64,000 nucleotides of DNA from Arcticibacter eurypsychrophilus (GTDB lineage Bacteria > Bacteroidota > Bacteroidia > Sphingobacteriales > Sphingobacteriaceae). The DNA lies in assembly GCF_001730525.1 (NCBI RefSeq), contig NZ_MDFN01000004.1, positions 114,216-178,215 on the forward strand, given 5' to 3'. Every line of letters begins with the position of its first letter. The stretch's first letter is position 1. The notes under the pieces were generated by a model, which did not search any database, was not told the origin of the DNA, and saw only the letters and a list, made by a program, of their open reading frames with translations. The position numbers and the translations under genes were made by a program. This document shows positions 18,442-27,407 of this stretch, piece by piece.

Positions 18442-18758
18442 ATGTAAGTATGTGTATTTAAAAATTTACTTTTTGTGTATTATTTTCTTAAATATTCGTT
18501 TTAAACTATCATAAAGGACAATCATGCTCATTAATGCCACTTTAGTCCTCTTAATATCTGTTATATTGCCAAAATTACAGTAATCTTTAACTTTCTCGTC
18601 ATTTATATCCTACTTATTACAACTTCGGAAGCAAAGTAGCATTTGTTTACTGTTTATAAAAATTGGCTTAAAAACGCTTAATTAATTTTTATGATTTATT
18701 TATGCGCAATAAAGAGAATTAATGTTAACATTGGTTTAAATTATAACCACACTCACAC
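18442..18758. other. Intergenic region between divergent DPP-IV and barrel genes
   Basis: These 317 bp contain no ORF. They must hold divergent promoters. I see TTTG boxes and AT-rich tracts but no well-spaced consensus pair. Confidence 0.55.
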
Positions 18759-19415
18759 ATGAAAAAAACTTTATCATTTCTCTTGTTGGCTTTCGCATGC
18801 TCTAACCTCTCCTATGCTCAAACTGAAAAAGGGACAAAGAACCTCGGATTTAATTTTAACTATCGTTCCTCCAATGAAAAAGCTTCAATTGCTGATAACT
18901 ACAATAACACATCTTATCCTGTAGAAACCACTGGTAGCTCATATTTTATCGGACCATCCTTCAGTTACTTTATTGCCAATAAATTAGAAATAGGAGTTTC
19001 GGCTGGTTATGGATACTTTAAAAATAAAGTAGACTACAGTCAAACGGCAGAAACCTTATTTACAGATTTAGACTTGAAACAAAACCAATATATCGGTACT
19101 TTATTTTTAAGAAAACATATTATGTTTACTGATCAATTTGGATTAAGAACAGGCCCATTTATCTCTTATACTCATGCTAAAATAACTACCGACGCAGGAT
19201 ATCACAATGTTACAAAGGATTATTCAGGAGGAATTAATTTGGGTATTGAGTATTTCCCTATTAAGAAAATAGGTATAGCTGCTAATTTGGCTGATGTTAG
19301 TTATAATCACTCGGAACAAAATATTACTGAATCCAATACTTATAAGTCCAATTCTTTGGGATTTAACCTGACAAATTCCTTGAATCTTTCCATAGTATGG
19401 GTCTTTGGTAAGTAA
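18759..19415 (+). CDS. Outer-membrane beta-barrel protein, tandem paralogue 1
   Basis: A 218-residue protein with signal peptide MKKTLSFLLLAFA to SYAQ. After it come regularly spaced amphipathic strands (YFIGPSFSYFIANKLEIGVSAGYGYF, LFLRKHI, LRTGPFISYTHAKI, GGINLGIEYFPIKKIGIAANLADVSY). It ends in LSIVWVFGK. This is the pattern of a small, probably eight-stranded porin-like barrel (OMP_b-brl type). No enzymatic motif is seen. The next gene is a clear paralogue 25 bp downstream, so the pair arose by tandem duplication and is probably cotranscribed. Function is unknown. Confidence 0.85.
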   Translation: MKKTLSFLLLAFACSNLSYAQTEKGTKNLGFNFNYRSSNEKASIADNYNNTSYPVETTGSSYFIGPSFSYFIANKLEIGVSAGYGYFKNKVDYSQTAETLFTDLDLKQNQYIGTLFLRKHIMFTDQFGLRTGPFISYTHAKITTDAGYHNVTKDYSGGINLGIEYFPIKKIGIAANLADVSYNHSEQNITESNTYKSNSLGFNLTNSLNLSIVWVFGK

Positions 19416-19440
19416 TACGTTTTGCAATTAAACATACAAC

Positions 19441-20076
19441 ATGAAATATATATCTGCATTATTAATTATAATATTATTTGGTGCAAACTCTTCCATTGCA
19501 CAGACTTCCAAAGGCACCCAATATCTTGGCTTGACAGTCGGATTTAGCGGAAGCGACACTAAATTAACAAGTAATTACCCGTATAAGAACACCAGCTTAT
19601 CCTTGGCTTTTGCACCACAATACAGCTATTTCATTGCTGATAATTGGGAATTGGGTGGAAGTGTTGGGTACTCCTACTTCAAATCAAAAAATACCCAGCT
19701 GGGAGATAATTATTCTACTTCAGAACATAAATTGAACAGTTACAGTTCAGGCCTGTTCATTCGGAGACATATACCAATCACTGAAAAGATAGCTTTCCGG
19801 TCGGGGCCATTTGCCAGTTATTCTCACGGAAAGGTAAGTAATGACCCTAAGCAAACAGATCCTCAATATAATCCCATTAGTAAAACATTTTTAACCGGAG
19901 TGAATCTAGGCATTGAATTCTTTCCGGTTAAACGAGTTGGTCTATCAGCTGATCTGGCAGATATTTCATACCAATACCAAAAAACGGCTGGTTTACCCAA
20001 TGATAGAACAAGCGATCATAATTTTAATGTTGGGCTTACCAATCAATTGAATTTGTCTGTATTCCTGGTATTTTAG
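19441..20076 (+). CDS. Outer-membrane beta-barrel protein, tandem paralogue 2
   Basis: A 211-residue paralogue of the preceding protein: signal peptide MKYISALLIIILFG to SIAQ, then the same order of strands (YSYFIADNWELGGSVGYSYF, LFIRRHI, FRSGPFASYSHGKV, GVNLGIEFFPVKRVGLSADLADISY) and a C-terminal LNLSVFLVF ending in phenylalanine, the usual barrel-assembly signal. Loop regions between strands differ most between the two copies, as expected for surface-exposed loops under separate selection. A strong terminator follows. Confidence 0.85.
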   Translation: MKYISALLIIILFGANSSIAQTSKGTQYLGLTVGFSGSDTKLTSNYPYKNTSLSLAFAPQYSYFIADNWELGGSVGYSYFKSKNTQLGDNYSTSEHKLNSYSSGLFIRRHIPITEKIAFRSGPFASYSHGKVSNDPKQTDPQYNPISKTFLTGVNLGIEFFPVKRVGLSADLADISYQYQKTAGLPNDRTSDHNFNVGLTNQLNLSVFLVF

Positions 20077-20118
20077 GATACATTCATCACCCAAATATCA
20101 AGGCATCTTTAACAAAGG

Positions 20119-20164
20119 AAAAAGGGGCTGTCTCATTAGCTTGAAAATAGCCCCTTTTTCTTTT
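20119..20164 (+). terminator. Intrinsic terminator after the tandem barrel genes
   Basis: An 11-bp stem, AAAAAGGGGCT (20119-20129) with AGCCCCTTTTT (20149-20159), is followed by CTTTT. It lies 43 bp after the second barrel stop. Confidence 0.85.
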
Positions 20165-20256
20165 GTTGGGGAAAGCCTTTCTTCTAGTCGTCTCTCCTTT
20201 AATTTAATACAGCACTGACTCAAACAATCATTTTACCAATTCCCCGGATACAGATT

Positions 20257-22113
20257 CTATTTGGGAACTGACCCTACAGGCAGCGAGTTCTCCCTAATCT
20301 GGTCTTGACGAATTAGTCTTTCATTGATCACTTTTATCTTTGCTATATCCACCTTTGATACCCGATCATATGTTAAAAAACCATTCACTTCCTGTTCAAC
20401 ATCAGTAAGCTGGGTAAATACAGCACCACTCATGCCATTTGCAGACTTAAATTCAGCAAGTTTATTGATGTAACCTTCATAAGTGTCTTCCAAGGCTTTT
20501 TTTGTCTTTAACATGATCATGCTCACTCCCGAATCAGGTACCCACTCATGATCTTTTACAGATAATCCAATACTGCCAAATTCACCGCAAGCCGTTGCCA
20601 TTGTTTTACTTTCAATGCTTTTAGGTCCGGGATAAGAGTGATAATCCAGAATATCCCCTATATAATCTTTATAAATATTATCACTGGCGGCATTAATTAA
20701 TCGTGTAGGATCTTTTGCTCTGACCACATCAAACATTCTCTGGGTTAAATTAGTACCATCTTTTGCTTTTTGTCCCTGCGTTTCATTGAAAAGAATCCAG
20801 CAGACAACAGAAGGACTATTATATCTACTTTCCACCATACGTTCCAATTCTTTTCTATATTGCAGTGTATCAACAGCAGGGGGATTATGTTTATATGAGT
20901 TAGCCGAAGGCATATCCTGCCAAACCAGGATCCCTAATTTATCAGCCCAGTAATACCAGCGCTGAGGCTCCACTTTAATATGTTTGCGCACCATGTTATA
21001 TCCAAAATCCTTTTGAATCTGCACATCGAATTTAAGCGCTTCATCTGTTGGTGCGGTATAGACACCATCTGGCCAAAAGCCCTGATCCAGAAAGCCAAGG
21101 TTGTAAACGAACTTATTGTTCAGGAAGATCTTTTTATGATCACCCACTTGTTCCACACTTATTTTCCGCATGCCGAAATAACTATCTACAGCATCTAGGT
21201 TTTTAGAGCCACTTTTTAATTCTATCTGAAGGTCATACAAGAAAGGGGAGTCCGGTGACCATAATTTCGCATGTTTAATTGGAATAATTAATTCAATTCC
21301 CGCCTTTCCTGTTCCTTTTGAAATAATGTTTTTTCCGTCTTTAACTAACGCTGTTACCGTTACATTACCACCCATACCAGTGGTATCTACCCTTAGTTTT
21401 AGACGGTTTCCATCCACATCTGGAGTAATCCTTAGTTTGCTGATACTGCAATTTTGTACGGGTTCTATCCATACCGTTTGCCAAATTCCGGTGACCGGAG
21501 TATACATAATCAGATTTCCATGAGGCGGGTTCTCTTGTTTGCCGCGAGGCTGACCTGCTGATTCAGTAGGGTCATACACCCGCACTATTACTTCCTGCTC
21601 TTTCTTATCTTGCAGATACGGTGTAATATCAAGCGTAATTTCATCATAACCACCCTGATGTTTTCCAAGACTGCGACCATTAATAAATACTTCCGATTCC
21701 CAGTCAATAGCACCAAAGTGCAGTATTATATTCTTCGCCTTCCATTGGGTCGGAACAGTAAATAACCGCCTGTACCAAAGCCTGTCATGGTGTTTCATCA
21801 CACCGGATAGTGCAGATTCAACCGGATAAGGCACGAGTATTTTACCAGGCAGTGTTTCTCCCAATGGTGCTTTATCATTGATTTTTCCACTCTTATACTC
21901 CCACAAACCATTCAAATTCAACCAATCTTTCCTAACCATCTGAGGTCTAGGATACTCTGGTAAAGGGTTAGTAACAGAGACGTCCTTTGCCCATTTAGTC
22001 ATTAATGGAGCCTTTTTCATAGCCCATTCCTGCGCACTCGATTCCGTACCTGCAAAAAGAATTGAAAGCAGAGCACATGTTTTAAAAAATTGGAGTTTAT
22101 GTTTGTTCATCAT
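20257..22113 (-). CDS. GH2-family glycosidase with jelly-roll sugar-binding domain
   Basis: A 618-residue enzyme with a signal peptide ending near GTESSAQ. An N-terminal sugar-binding domain (about 50-220; LNLNGLWEYKSG, DWESEVFINGRSLGKHQGGY) is followed by the Ig-like domain and a TIM barrel. The acid/base is E444 in WILFNETQ and the nucleophile position is E511 in CGEFGS. It is shorter than the GH2 at 11804 and lacks its C-terminal beta domains. The FNETQ form is seen in a Bacteroidota subgroup often annotated only as 'sugar-binding' GH2, so the substrate is uncertain. It lies downstream of a repeat region that may carry operators, with a membrane acyltransferase gene upstream on the same strand. 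Confidence 0.9.
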   Translation of the reverse strand: MMNKHKLQFFKTCALLSILFAGTESSAQEWAMKKAPLMTKWAKDVSVTNPLPEYPRPQMVRKDWLNLNGLWEYKSGKINDKAPLGETLPGKILVPYPVESALSGVMKHHDRLWYRRLFTVPTQWKAKNIILHFGAIDWESEVFINGRSLGKHQGGYDEITLDITPYLQDKKEQEVIVRVYDPTESAGQPRGKQENPPHGNLIMYTPVTGIWQTVWIEPVQNCSISKLRITPDVDGNRLKLRVDTTGMGGNVTVTALVKDGKNIISKGTGKAGIELIIPIKHAKLWSPDSPFLYDLQIELKSGSKNLDAVDSYFGMRKISVEQVGDHKKIFLNNKFVYNLGFLDQGFWPDGVYTAPTDEALKFDVQIQKDFGYNMVRKHIKVEPQRWYYWADKLGILVWQDMPSANSYKHNPPAVDTLQYRKELERMVESRYNSPSVVCWILFNETQGQKAKDGTNLTQRMFDVVRAKDPTRLINAASDNIYKDYIGDILDYHSYPGPKSIESKTMATACGEFGSIGLSVKDHEWVPDSGVSMIMLKTKKALEDTYEGYINKLAEFKSANGMSGAVFTQLTDVEQEVNGFLTYDRVSKVDIAKIKVINERLIRQDQIRENSLPVGSVPK

Positions 22114-22215
22114 TTAACTTAAATTTTATGTTTATCAAAATGTTATCATCTCATTGAACTATTAAAATGGGCTTCGAGGCAATTATCGGTTTCCATGATT
22201 TCTTATAAATTGTGT

Positions 22216-22355
22216 CTGTATGACCATATCGATCATTTATAAATCAAACTGACTGATCAATAATTCTCATTACCACACGATTCCTGATTAATATTGCCTG
22301 TATGATCGTATCGATTGGTATTACTTAAACAGACTAAGAAATAATTCTCATTACC
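22216..22355. repeat. Imperfect 82-bp tandem repeat / paired operator-like sites
   Basis: CTGTATGACCATATCGAT at 22216 recurs as CTGTATGATCGTATCGAT at 22298, and AATAATTCTCATTACC at 22259 recurs exactly at 22340, so spacing is 81-82 bp. The second copy overlaps the stop codon and last bases of the acyltransferase gene. The sites precede the GH2 gene and could bind a regulator. Confidence 0.6.
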
Positions 22356-23502
22356 CCATAATCCATTTTGCTTTTCCAGGGATTAGCATATACATCACTG
22401 CCGTAAAAAACCAGGCAAAGGCAAAGGTTAAACTAGCAGCTACAAAAATCTGAAAGGGGATAGGCACGTGCATAAAATCGACGATCATAAAACTTGGTCC
22501 TACCAAAAAGTAATGAACCATGTAAATTCCAAAACCACACTTCGTCAAATTAGCAAAAATGTTTATCCAAAACGGATTATCTATTTTAACTTTCTGAACA
22601 AGCAGGAAAACTGCAATAGTCATCATAACCACATTTGGGGTTCCATAAAGGAAAAATAGCTCAATCTGCTCTTCCGTTGATTTAGGATCAGCAACCATTT
22701 TCTCGAAGCCAATATAAGTTATGGCATAACCAACAGCAAAAAGTACGAAGCTGATTAATACCGTTTTACCTATACTCCAATCATTAACTTTAGATAAATA
22801 GTGACCTAAAAGCAAATACCCATTAAATCCGGCGAAATAATAAAACAGGTTGAACCCGGGGTTCCAGGGACAAGAACCAAGAAGATATATGGTCAAATAT
22901 TCATAAGCATAAGGGAGAATGAGCGTAATGCCCCAAATGTACAAGTACATTCTTTTCTGATCCGCTGTAGCACTCTTAACCCAGGCGGAGAAAATAGGCA
23001 TGAACAAATACAAACCAATCAGCATATAGATATACCACATATGCGTGCAAAATGGTGTAAAATTAATAGGGATCATTAAAATGTTTCTGAGACTGTCGCC
23101 AAAGGCTTGTGAGGGTGCATCACCTGCATAAACAAAAAACTTTGTAATGATGGATGGATCCAGCCCCACTAGTCCTGTAAACCAGGGAAACAAATCATAA
23201 AGCACAGACCAGATTAAAAAAGGAGATAATATCCTGAATATTCTTTTTTTGTAAAACGGACCCATTTCCAGTTTAACAGGGAGCAACAACATCCCCGTGA
23301 GCATTACAAACAAAGGAACGCAAGGACGCAAAACAGATCCATAAATAGTTCCCCAGAAATTGTATTCCGGATTCAGTCTCGCGGCCGGTGATATATTAAA
23401 AGGATCGGTACAATGCACAGCAATCACCATAAACATAGCAATAAATCGAAGTACATCAGCCCACACAATCCGTTCCCGAGGAAAAGGTGTAGAAGAAGTC
23501 AT
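22351..23502 (-). CDS. Acyltransferase family 3 membrane protein
   Basis: A 383-residue polytopic protein with about ten hydrophobic helices. The N-terminus reads RIVWADVLRFIAMFMVIAVH, which matches the acyltransferase-3 signature in which R and H face the active site. VPLFVMLTGMLLL and TPFCTHMWYIYMLIGLYLFMPI are further family segments. Family knowledge: these transfer acetyl or succinyl groups to surface sugars or glycans. It lies 237 bp upstream of the GH2 gene on the same strand. Whether it modifies exported polysaccharide or an exopolysaccharide of the host is not shown by the sequence. Confidence 0.88.
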   Translation of the reverse strand: MTSSTPFPRERIVWADVLRFIAMFMVIAVHCTDPFNISPAARLNPEYNFWGTIYGSVLRPCVPLFVMLTGMLLLPVKLEMGPFYKKRIFRILSPFLIWSVLYDLFPWFTGLVGLDPSIITKFFVYAGDAPSQAFGDSLRNILMIPINFTPFCTHMWYIYMLIGLYLFMPIFSAWVKSATADQKRMYLYIWGITLILPYAYEYLTIYLLGSCPWNPGFNLFYYFAGFNGYLLLGHYLSKVNDWSIGKTVLISFVLFAVGYAITYIGFEKMVADPKSTEEQIELFFLYGTPNVVMMTIAVFLLVQKVKIDNPFWINIFANLTKCGFGIYMVHYFLVGPSFMIVDFMHVPIPFQIFVAASLTFAFAWFFTAVMYMLIPGKAKWIMG

Positions 23503-23701
23503 AAATTTGAATCAGTTTATTTGAATCAAAAGCACATACTAGAGTGCTGATTAAACATTGGTTTAATTAGGACGAAAGTAATTAATATGAAAACTTTAAA
23601 GTATTCATTACCTCTCAATTTTTCGCTAATTAGTCTTATCTAAACCTCAAATGGTGTGGCAGACATCAAAAATCATAAAAAACCCTTTTATGAGAACAGG
23701 G

Positions 23702-24685
23702 TCAATTTGCTAATACACGCATTAAATTATACTTATTTCTATATTCATTAGGTGTCAATCCGGTTACTTTTTTAAAGGTTGTCCGGAAAGCTTTTATATC
23801 CTTATAGCCCACATCATACATGACTTCATTAATATTCTTGCGACTTTTTTCAAAGCTTCTTTTAGCAGCTTCAATTTTAATGCGCTGTATATATTCCAAT
23901 ACCGAATTGTTGGTAGCTAATTTAAAGCGTCGTTCAAAACTCCGGCGGCTAACCACTACGATGTCGGCCAGTTCGCTAATACTGATCCTTCCCTCAATGT
24001 TTTGTTCAATATAGTCCTGAGCCTTTTTAATCGCTTCATCCGCATGTGCTTTTTGACCTTTGAAAATAGCAAAGGCATTTTGAGAATCCCTGTCAATATC
24101 AATAGCAAAAAACTTAGCTACCAATATGGCCATCTCCCTGTTTGTATATTTTTCAAGAATGTATAACAACAAATTCCAGATGGAATTAGCACCTCCACTA
24201 GAATAAATACTCCCCTCATCGGTGATGATCGTACCATCTACCACTTCAATATTCTTATACATACATCTAAACTCATTGTAATAAGCCCAGTGTGTGGAGC
24301 ATTTTTTTCCATCTAAGAGCCCCGTAGCTCCTAATAAAAAGGCACCCAGGCAAAGAGATGCCAGCTCAGTACCTTTTTTATGCAGATCTTGTATGTAAGG
24401 AATGGCGGCTTTGTTCAACGCTACGGCTCTACCCATGTCACCTAATAACGCAGGAATGATAAACAGATCAGTTTCTTCCACCACACTCAATAAACGTTTT
24501 ACGGTTACTGTATATTCACCGTCCAGCACCTTAACGTTTTTGGTCAGGCCTACAAACTCGACATCAAACAAGGGTTCTTTACCCATCGACTGTAAAAATT
24601 CATTAGCACTATTAAATACACGATATGGGGGCGTAACCGATTCTATTACTGAACTTTCGGGTACATACACAGAAACTTTAATCAT
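23702..24685 (-). CDS. GlxA-type AraC-family regulator with DJ-1/PfpI domain
   Basis: A 327-residue transcription factor. The N-terminal half (about 1-190) is a DJ-1/PfpI glutamine-amidotransferase-like domain with the cysteine elbow ASLCLGAFLLGATG. The C-terminal AraC/XylS domain (about 215-320) has two helix-turn-helix units, ISISELADIVVVSRRSFERR and INEVMYDVGYKDIKAFRTTF. In this family the DJ-1 part is a sensor and not usually an enzyme. It is divergent from the 24837-26488 operon across 151 bp, so it very likely controls that operon and itself. Confidence 0.93.
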   Translation of the reverse strand: MIKVSVYVPESSVIESVTPPYRVFNSANEFLQSMGKEPLFDVEFVGLTKNVKVLDGEYTVTVKRLLSVVEETDLFIIPALLGDMGRAVALNKAAIPYIQDLHKKGTELASLCLGAFLLGATGLLDGKKCSTHWAYYNEFRCMYKNIEVVDGTIITDEGSIYSSGGANSIWNLLLYILEKYTNREMAILVAKFFAIDIDRDSQNAFAIFKGQKAHADEAIKKAQDYIEQNIEGRISISELADIVVVSRRSFERRFKLATNNSVLEYIQRIKIEAAKRSFEKSRKNINEVMYDVGYKDIKAFRTTFKKVTGLTPNEYRNKYNLMRVLAN

Positions 24686-24784
24686 AGTAGAGTGCCTAAA
24701 CTGGTTAAAAAATACGCTATCTTATACCAAGATAATGATAAAAAGTATATGTCGCAATTCACCCCTTTTATGTCGTTGTTGCAC

Positions 24785-24816
24785 TTGATAAAAGAGAATC
24801 CGCAATTGTATTTTTA
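24785..24816 (+). promoter_or_regulatory. Putative promoter of the effector-binding/DoxX/VOC operon
   Basis: CTTG with TTG at 24785-24787, a 21-bp spacer and TATTTTTA at 24809-24816 resemble the Bacteroidota TTTG/TAnnTTTG promoter. It lies 20 bp before the ATG at 24837, in the region shared with the GlxA gene. Confidence 0.4.
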
Positions 24817-24836
24817 CTTTATCAAATACAAATGAA

Positions 24837-25259
24837 ATGAATATAACCCAATTATCCGAGGATATTCAAGTCCATTGCATTAAAGCAAGCTCTTTCCCCG
24901 ATGGTATCCAGCAGGCACATGAAACTTTGCATCGTTTACTTCATGATGATATCCATCATAATTATTTCGGACTTTCCTGGCCTGATCTGGATGGATCTAT
25001 CATTTACAAAGCAGCTGCAGAAGAAGCGAAGGAAGGAGAATTAGCTAAACATTCCCTTGAGACTAAAACAATTTTAAAAGGCGGATATCTATATATAGAT
25101 ATTCCTGATTTCATGAAAGATATCCCAGCCATTGGAACCGCTTTTCAGGAATTAATTCAGGATGAAAGAGTAGCTAATGACCAATTTTGTATTGAATGGT
25201 ATCTAAATCAAAACCTATGCCGCTGTATGATAAAAACTAATGAATATGAAAATAAATAA
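24837..25259 (+). CDS. Small cytosolic protein, possibly GyrI-like effector-binding
   Basis: A 140-residue protein without signal peptide or membrane helix. The arrangement of a VHCIKASSFPDGI strand, HETLHRLLHDDIHHNYFGLS and IIYKAAAEEAK, then CIEWYLNQNLCRCMI at the end resembles stand-alone GyrI-like/AraC effector-binding proteins of Bacteroidota. I am not certain of this. It is the first gene of a three-gene operon; the DoxX gene start overlaps its 3' end by 20 bases (25240-25259). The divergent GlxA regulator suggests it is part of a ligand-responsive module. Confidence 0.7.
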   Translation: MNITQLSEDIQVHCIKASSFPDGIQQAHETLHRLLHDDIHHNYFGLSWPDLDGSIIYKAAAEEAKEGELAKHSLETKTILKGGYLYIDIPDFMKDIPAIGTAFQELIQDERVANDQFCIEWYLNQNLCRCMIKTNEYENK

Positions 25260-25623
25260 AATTATCTATTGGGTATCAACCGTCATCATATTTTTATTTG
25301 AAGGCGTAATGCCTGCGTTATTTGGCGGTTCGGAAGAATCAAGAAGCGGCATGTCACATTTGGGGTATCCCTATTATTTCGGAGTGGCGTTAATCTGTTT
25401 CAAAGTTGCGGGTGCTATAGTATTGATACTTCCTGTATTTAAAGGCCGCATAAAAGAATGGGCTTACGCCGGTTTTACCTTTGATTTCATCTTTGCAAGT
25501 ATATCTCATGCTGCCATTGACGGAATCGGGATGATGGCATTCTTTCCTATTATTATACTGGCAATATTAGGCGTTTCTTACTTCTACTATCATAAGATTC
25601 AAAAGGAGAGCCATCGAAATTAG
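25240..25623 (+). CDS. DoxX-family membrane protein
   Basis: A 127-residue membrane protein with four hydrophobic helices (about 5-22, 42-66, 74-96 and 98-118). The pattern GYPYYFGVALICFKVAGAIVLI and GFTFDFIFASISHA is typical of DoxX/DoxD-like proteins. The annotated ATG overlaps the previous gene by 20 bases; a second in-frame ATG at 25246 is equally possible. Family knowledge: DoxX proteins are linked to redox homeostasis, but biochemical roles are mostly unclear. Its neighbours suggest a role in response to a small reactive or toxic compound. Confidence 0.85.
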   Translation: MNMKINKIIYWVSTVIIFLFEGVMPALFGGSEESRSGMSHLGYPYYFGVALICFKVAGAIVLILPVFKGRIKEWAYAGFTFDFIFASISHAAIDGIGMMAFFPIIILAILGVSYFYYHKIQKESHRN

Positions 25624-25645
25624 TCTACGATAAAATCAATCAATT

Positions 25646-26488
25646 ATGAACAATTCAATCTATCCCTGCCTAACGATTAAAGGCAAGACTGCTGAAGCAG
25701 CCGATTTTTATATCAACACCTTTGGTGAGGGTAAAATACTACAAACCTCTTTTTATGTGGTTCAAATTCAATTGAGTGGACAACGGTTCATGCTACTGAA
25801 TGACGGGCCCTCTTCATCACCAAATCCATCTATTTCTTTTATGGTTATCAGCGAAACTGCAGAAGAAACTGAACAATACTGGAACAAATTGATAGAGAAC
25901 GGAAAGTCGCTTATGCCGCTGGATACCTATAACTGGAGTGCAATGTACGGATGGGTACAAGATAAATATGGAGTCTCCTGGCAACTATATACTGGTAGTA
26001 GAACCGATACACCGCAAAAATTCACTCCAACTTTCATGTTTACCGGATCCCATGTAGGTAAAGCAGAGGAAGCTGTAAATTATTATACCCAACTTTTTCC
26101 GCAATCTACCATTCAAGGATTTTTAAAATACAGTGAGGGCGAAGGTGAAAATACAAATTATATAAAACACGCCCAATTTGATATCAATCAGTATATTCTA
26201 ATGGCGATGGATAGTTCTGCGGATGATGGCTTTGTATTTAATGATGCCATTTCATTAGTTGTGGAATGTAATACACAAAAGGAAATTGATACCTATTGGG
26301 AAGAGCTTACTACTAATGGCGGAAAAGAAGTAATGTGTGGCTGGCTGATAGATAAATATGGAATATCGTGGCAAATTATCCCTAAGGTACTAGGCGAATT
26401 AGTAAAAGAGCCTGAACGGGCACAACGGGTGATGGGTGCACTGATGCAAATGAAAAAACTGGTAATAGCGGATTTGGAGAACGCCTAG
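25646..26488 (+). CDS. VOC-superfamily protein with two PhnB/3-dmu-9_3-mt-like domains
   Basis: A 280-residue protein made of two related VOC (glyoxalase/bleomycin resistance) modules, about residues 1-125 and 130-265. Both show the family's CLTIKGKTAEAADFYINTFG-like or MFTGSHVGKAEEAVNYYTQLFP-like opening, and end in DKYGVSWQLY and DKYGISWQII respectively. Such proteins are annotated as PhnB-like or 3-demethylubiquinone methyltransferase-like, although true activity is rarely shown. It is the last gene of the operon, 22 bp after DoxX. Confidence 0.88.
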   Translation: MNNSIYPCLTIKGKTAEAADFYINTFGEGKILQTSFYVVQIQLSGQRFMLLNDGPSSSPNPSISFMVISETAEETEQYWNKLIENGKSLMPLDTYNWSAMYGWVQDKYGVSWQLYTGSRTDTPQKFTPTFMFTGSHVGKAEEAVNYYTQLFPQSTIQGFLKYSEGEGENTNYIKHAQFDINQYILMAMDSSADDGFVFNDAISLVVECNTQKEIDTYWEELTTNGGKEVMCGWLIDKYGISWQIIPKVLGELVKEPERAQRVMGALMQMKKLVIADLENA

Positions 26489-26589
26489 AACCATTTTGAA
26501 GAAGGTCTAAAAAAATGCACTTCTTCTTCAACCTTTAGAAATTACTTATATTATTCATTTTTTGTTCTAATTGAGATGATAGAATTGTC

Positions 26590-26623
26590 GTAATGCTGGA
26601 ACCTCATGAGGTTCCAGCATTAC
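26590..26623. terminator. Perfect 34-bp palindrome after the VOC gene
   Basis: GTAATGCTGGAACCTCAT and its complement overlap at the central AT to give a perfect 34-bp palindrome with no loop. It lies 101 bp after the VOC stop. It is a possible terminator hairpin or protein-binding site; no U-tract follows. Confidence 0.5.
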
Positions 26624-26766
26624 TATTAAATGTATCACAAGTAGTTACCTTTAAAGAGTTGATGTTAAAATTTCATATACGCTCCGAGAAACACTACAAT
26701 AAGTAGCCTGTCATTATAATATCCATTTGCAAAAAACATTTAAATAAACAGCTTGTTCAAATAACA

Positions 26767-27345
26767 ATGGATAAGTCAAACGAAGATTCGCAAAGCAAAA
26801 AATCAGTTCAGGTCAGGTCTGGATCAGCTAAAACCAAAGGCATTTTAATAACCATCGTTGTTGCCTTGGTTTTACTTTCTGGAGTATGGATCTGGAAAAC
26901 CATAGAAATAAGCAGTTTAAAGAAAAATGCTATAAAAGATAGGCAAACGCTTACTGAGCAAGCAAAGACTCAAATTGTGCAATCACATGAAGCTCACCTA
27001 AAATTATTAGCTAAACCATTTGTTTGGGCAATCCGGAGTGAAATGATGCAGGGCAATATCAGTCAGGTCAATCTCTACATGAATGAAATGGTCAAAGAGA
27101 AGAACTTTCAGAGCATTATTGTAGTAAATGATAAAGGAATTATTGTATCCTCAACAGACAAAAAAAATGAAGGAAAGTCATTCTCCGTAATAGGTAAATC
27201 TTCAGACCTTAGTAATAACGGCACAAATCTGGTTAACCTGAATGATAGTATTCTGGTAATGACTAGTCCGATAATGGGATTCAACAACCGTTTAGGAACC
27301 CTTTATTTAAAGTATTCCGTACCACCTTCCTCATTAAATAAATAA
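26767..27345 (+). CDS. Orphan membrane protein with Cache-like sensor domain
   Basis: A 192-residue protein with a polar N-terminal tail of about 23 residues, one transmembrane helix (about 26-47), and a predicted periplasmic domain. A helix with a HEAHLKLLAKPFVWAIRSEM segment precedes FQSIIVVNDKGIIVSSTDKKNEGK and VMTSPIMGFNNRLGTLYLKY. This is the fold pattern of single-Cache (PAS-like) sensors in kinases and chemoreceptors. Here the output domain is missing: the protein ends after the sensor domain and no kinase, cyclase or HAMP follows. It may act through a partner protein. The function is unproven. Confidence 0.75.
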   Translation: MDKSNEDSQSKKSVQVRSGSAKTKGILITIVVALVLLSGVWIWKTIEISSLKKNAIKDRQTLTEQAKTQIVQSHEAHLKLLAKPFVWAIRSEMMQGNISQVNLYMNEMVKEKNFQSIIVVNDKGIIVSSTDKKNEGKSFSVIGKSSDLSNNGTNLVNLNDSILVMTSPIMGFNNRLGTLYLKYSVPPSSLNK

Positions 27346-27407
27346 ATATTTGAACACATTAACCAGATGCACAGATAGTATATGCTTTTGCATTACTCAG
27401 TCAAATG

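Noticed and set aside
24402..24788. A 128-codon plus-strand frame
   Set aside because: It overlaps the GlxA gene on the opposite strand and runs into the promoter region; no family features.
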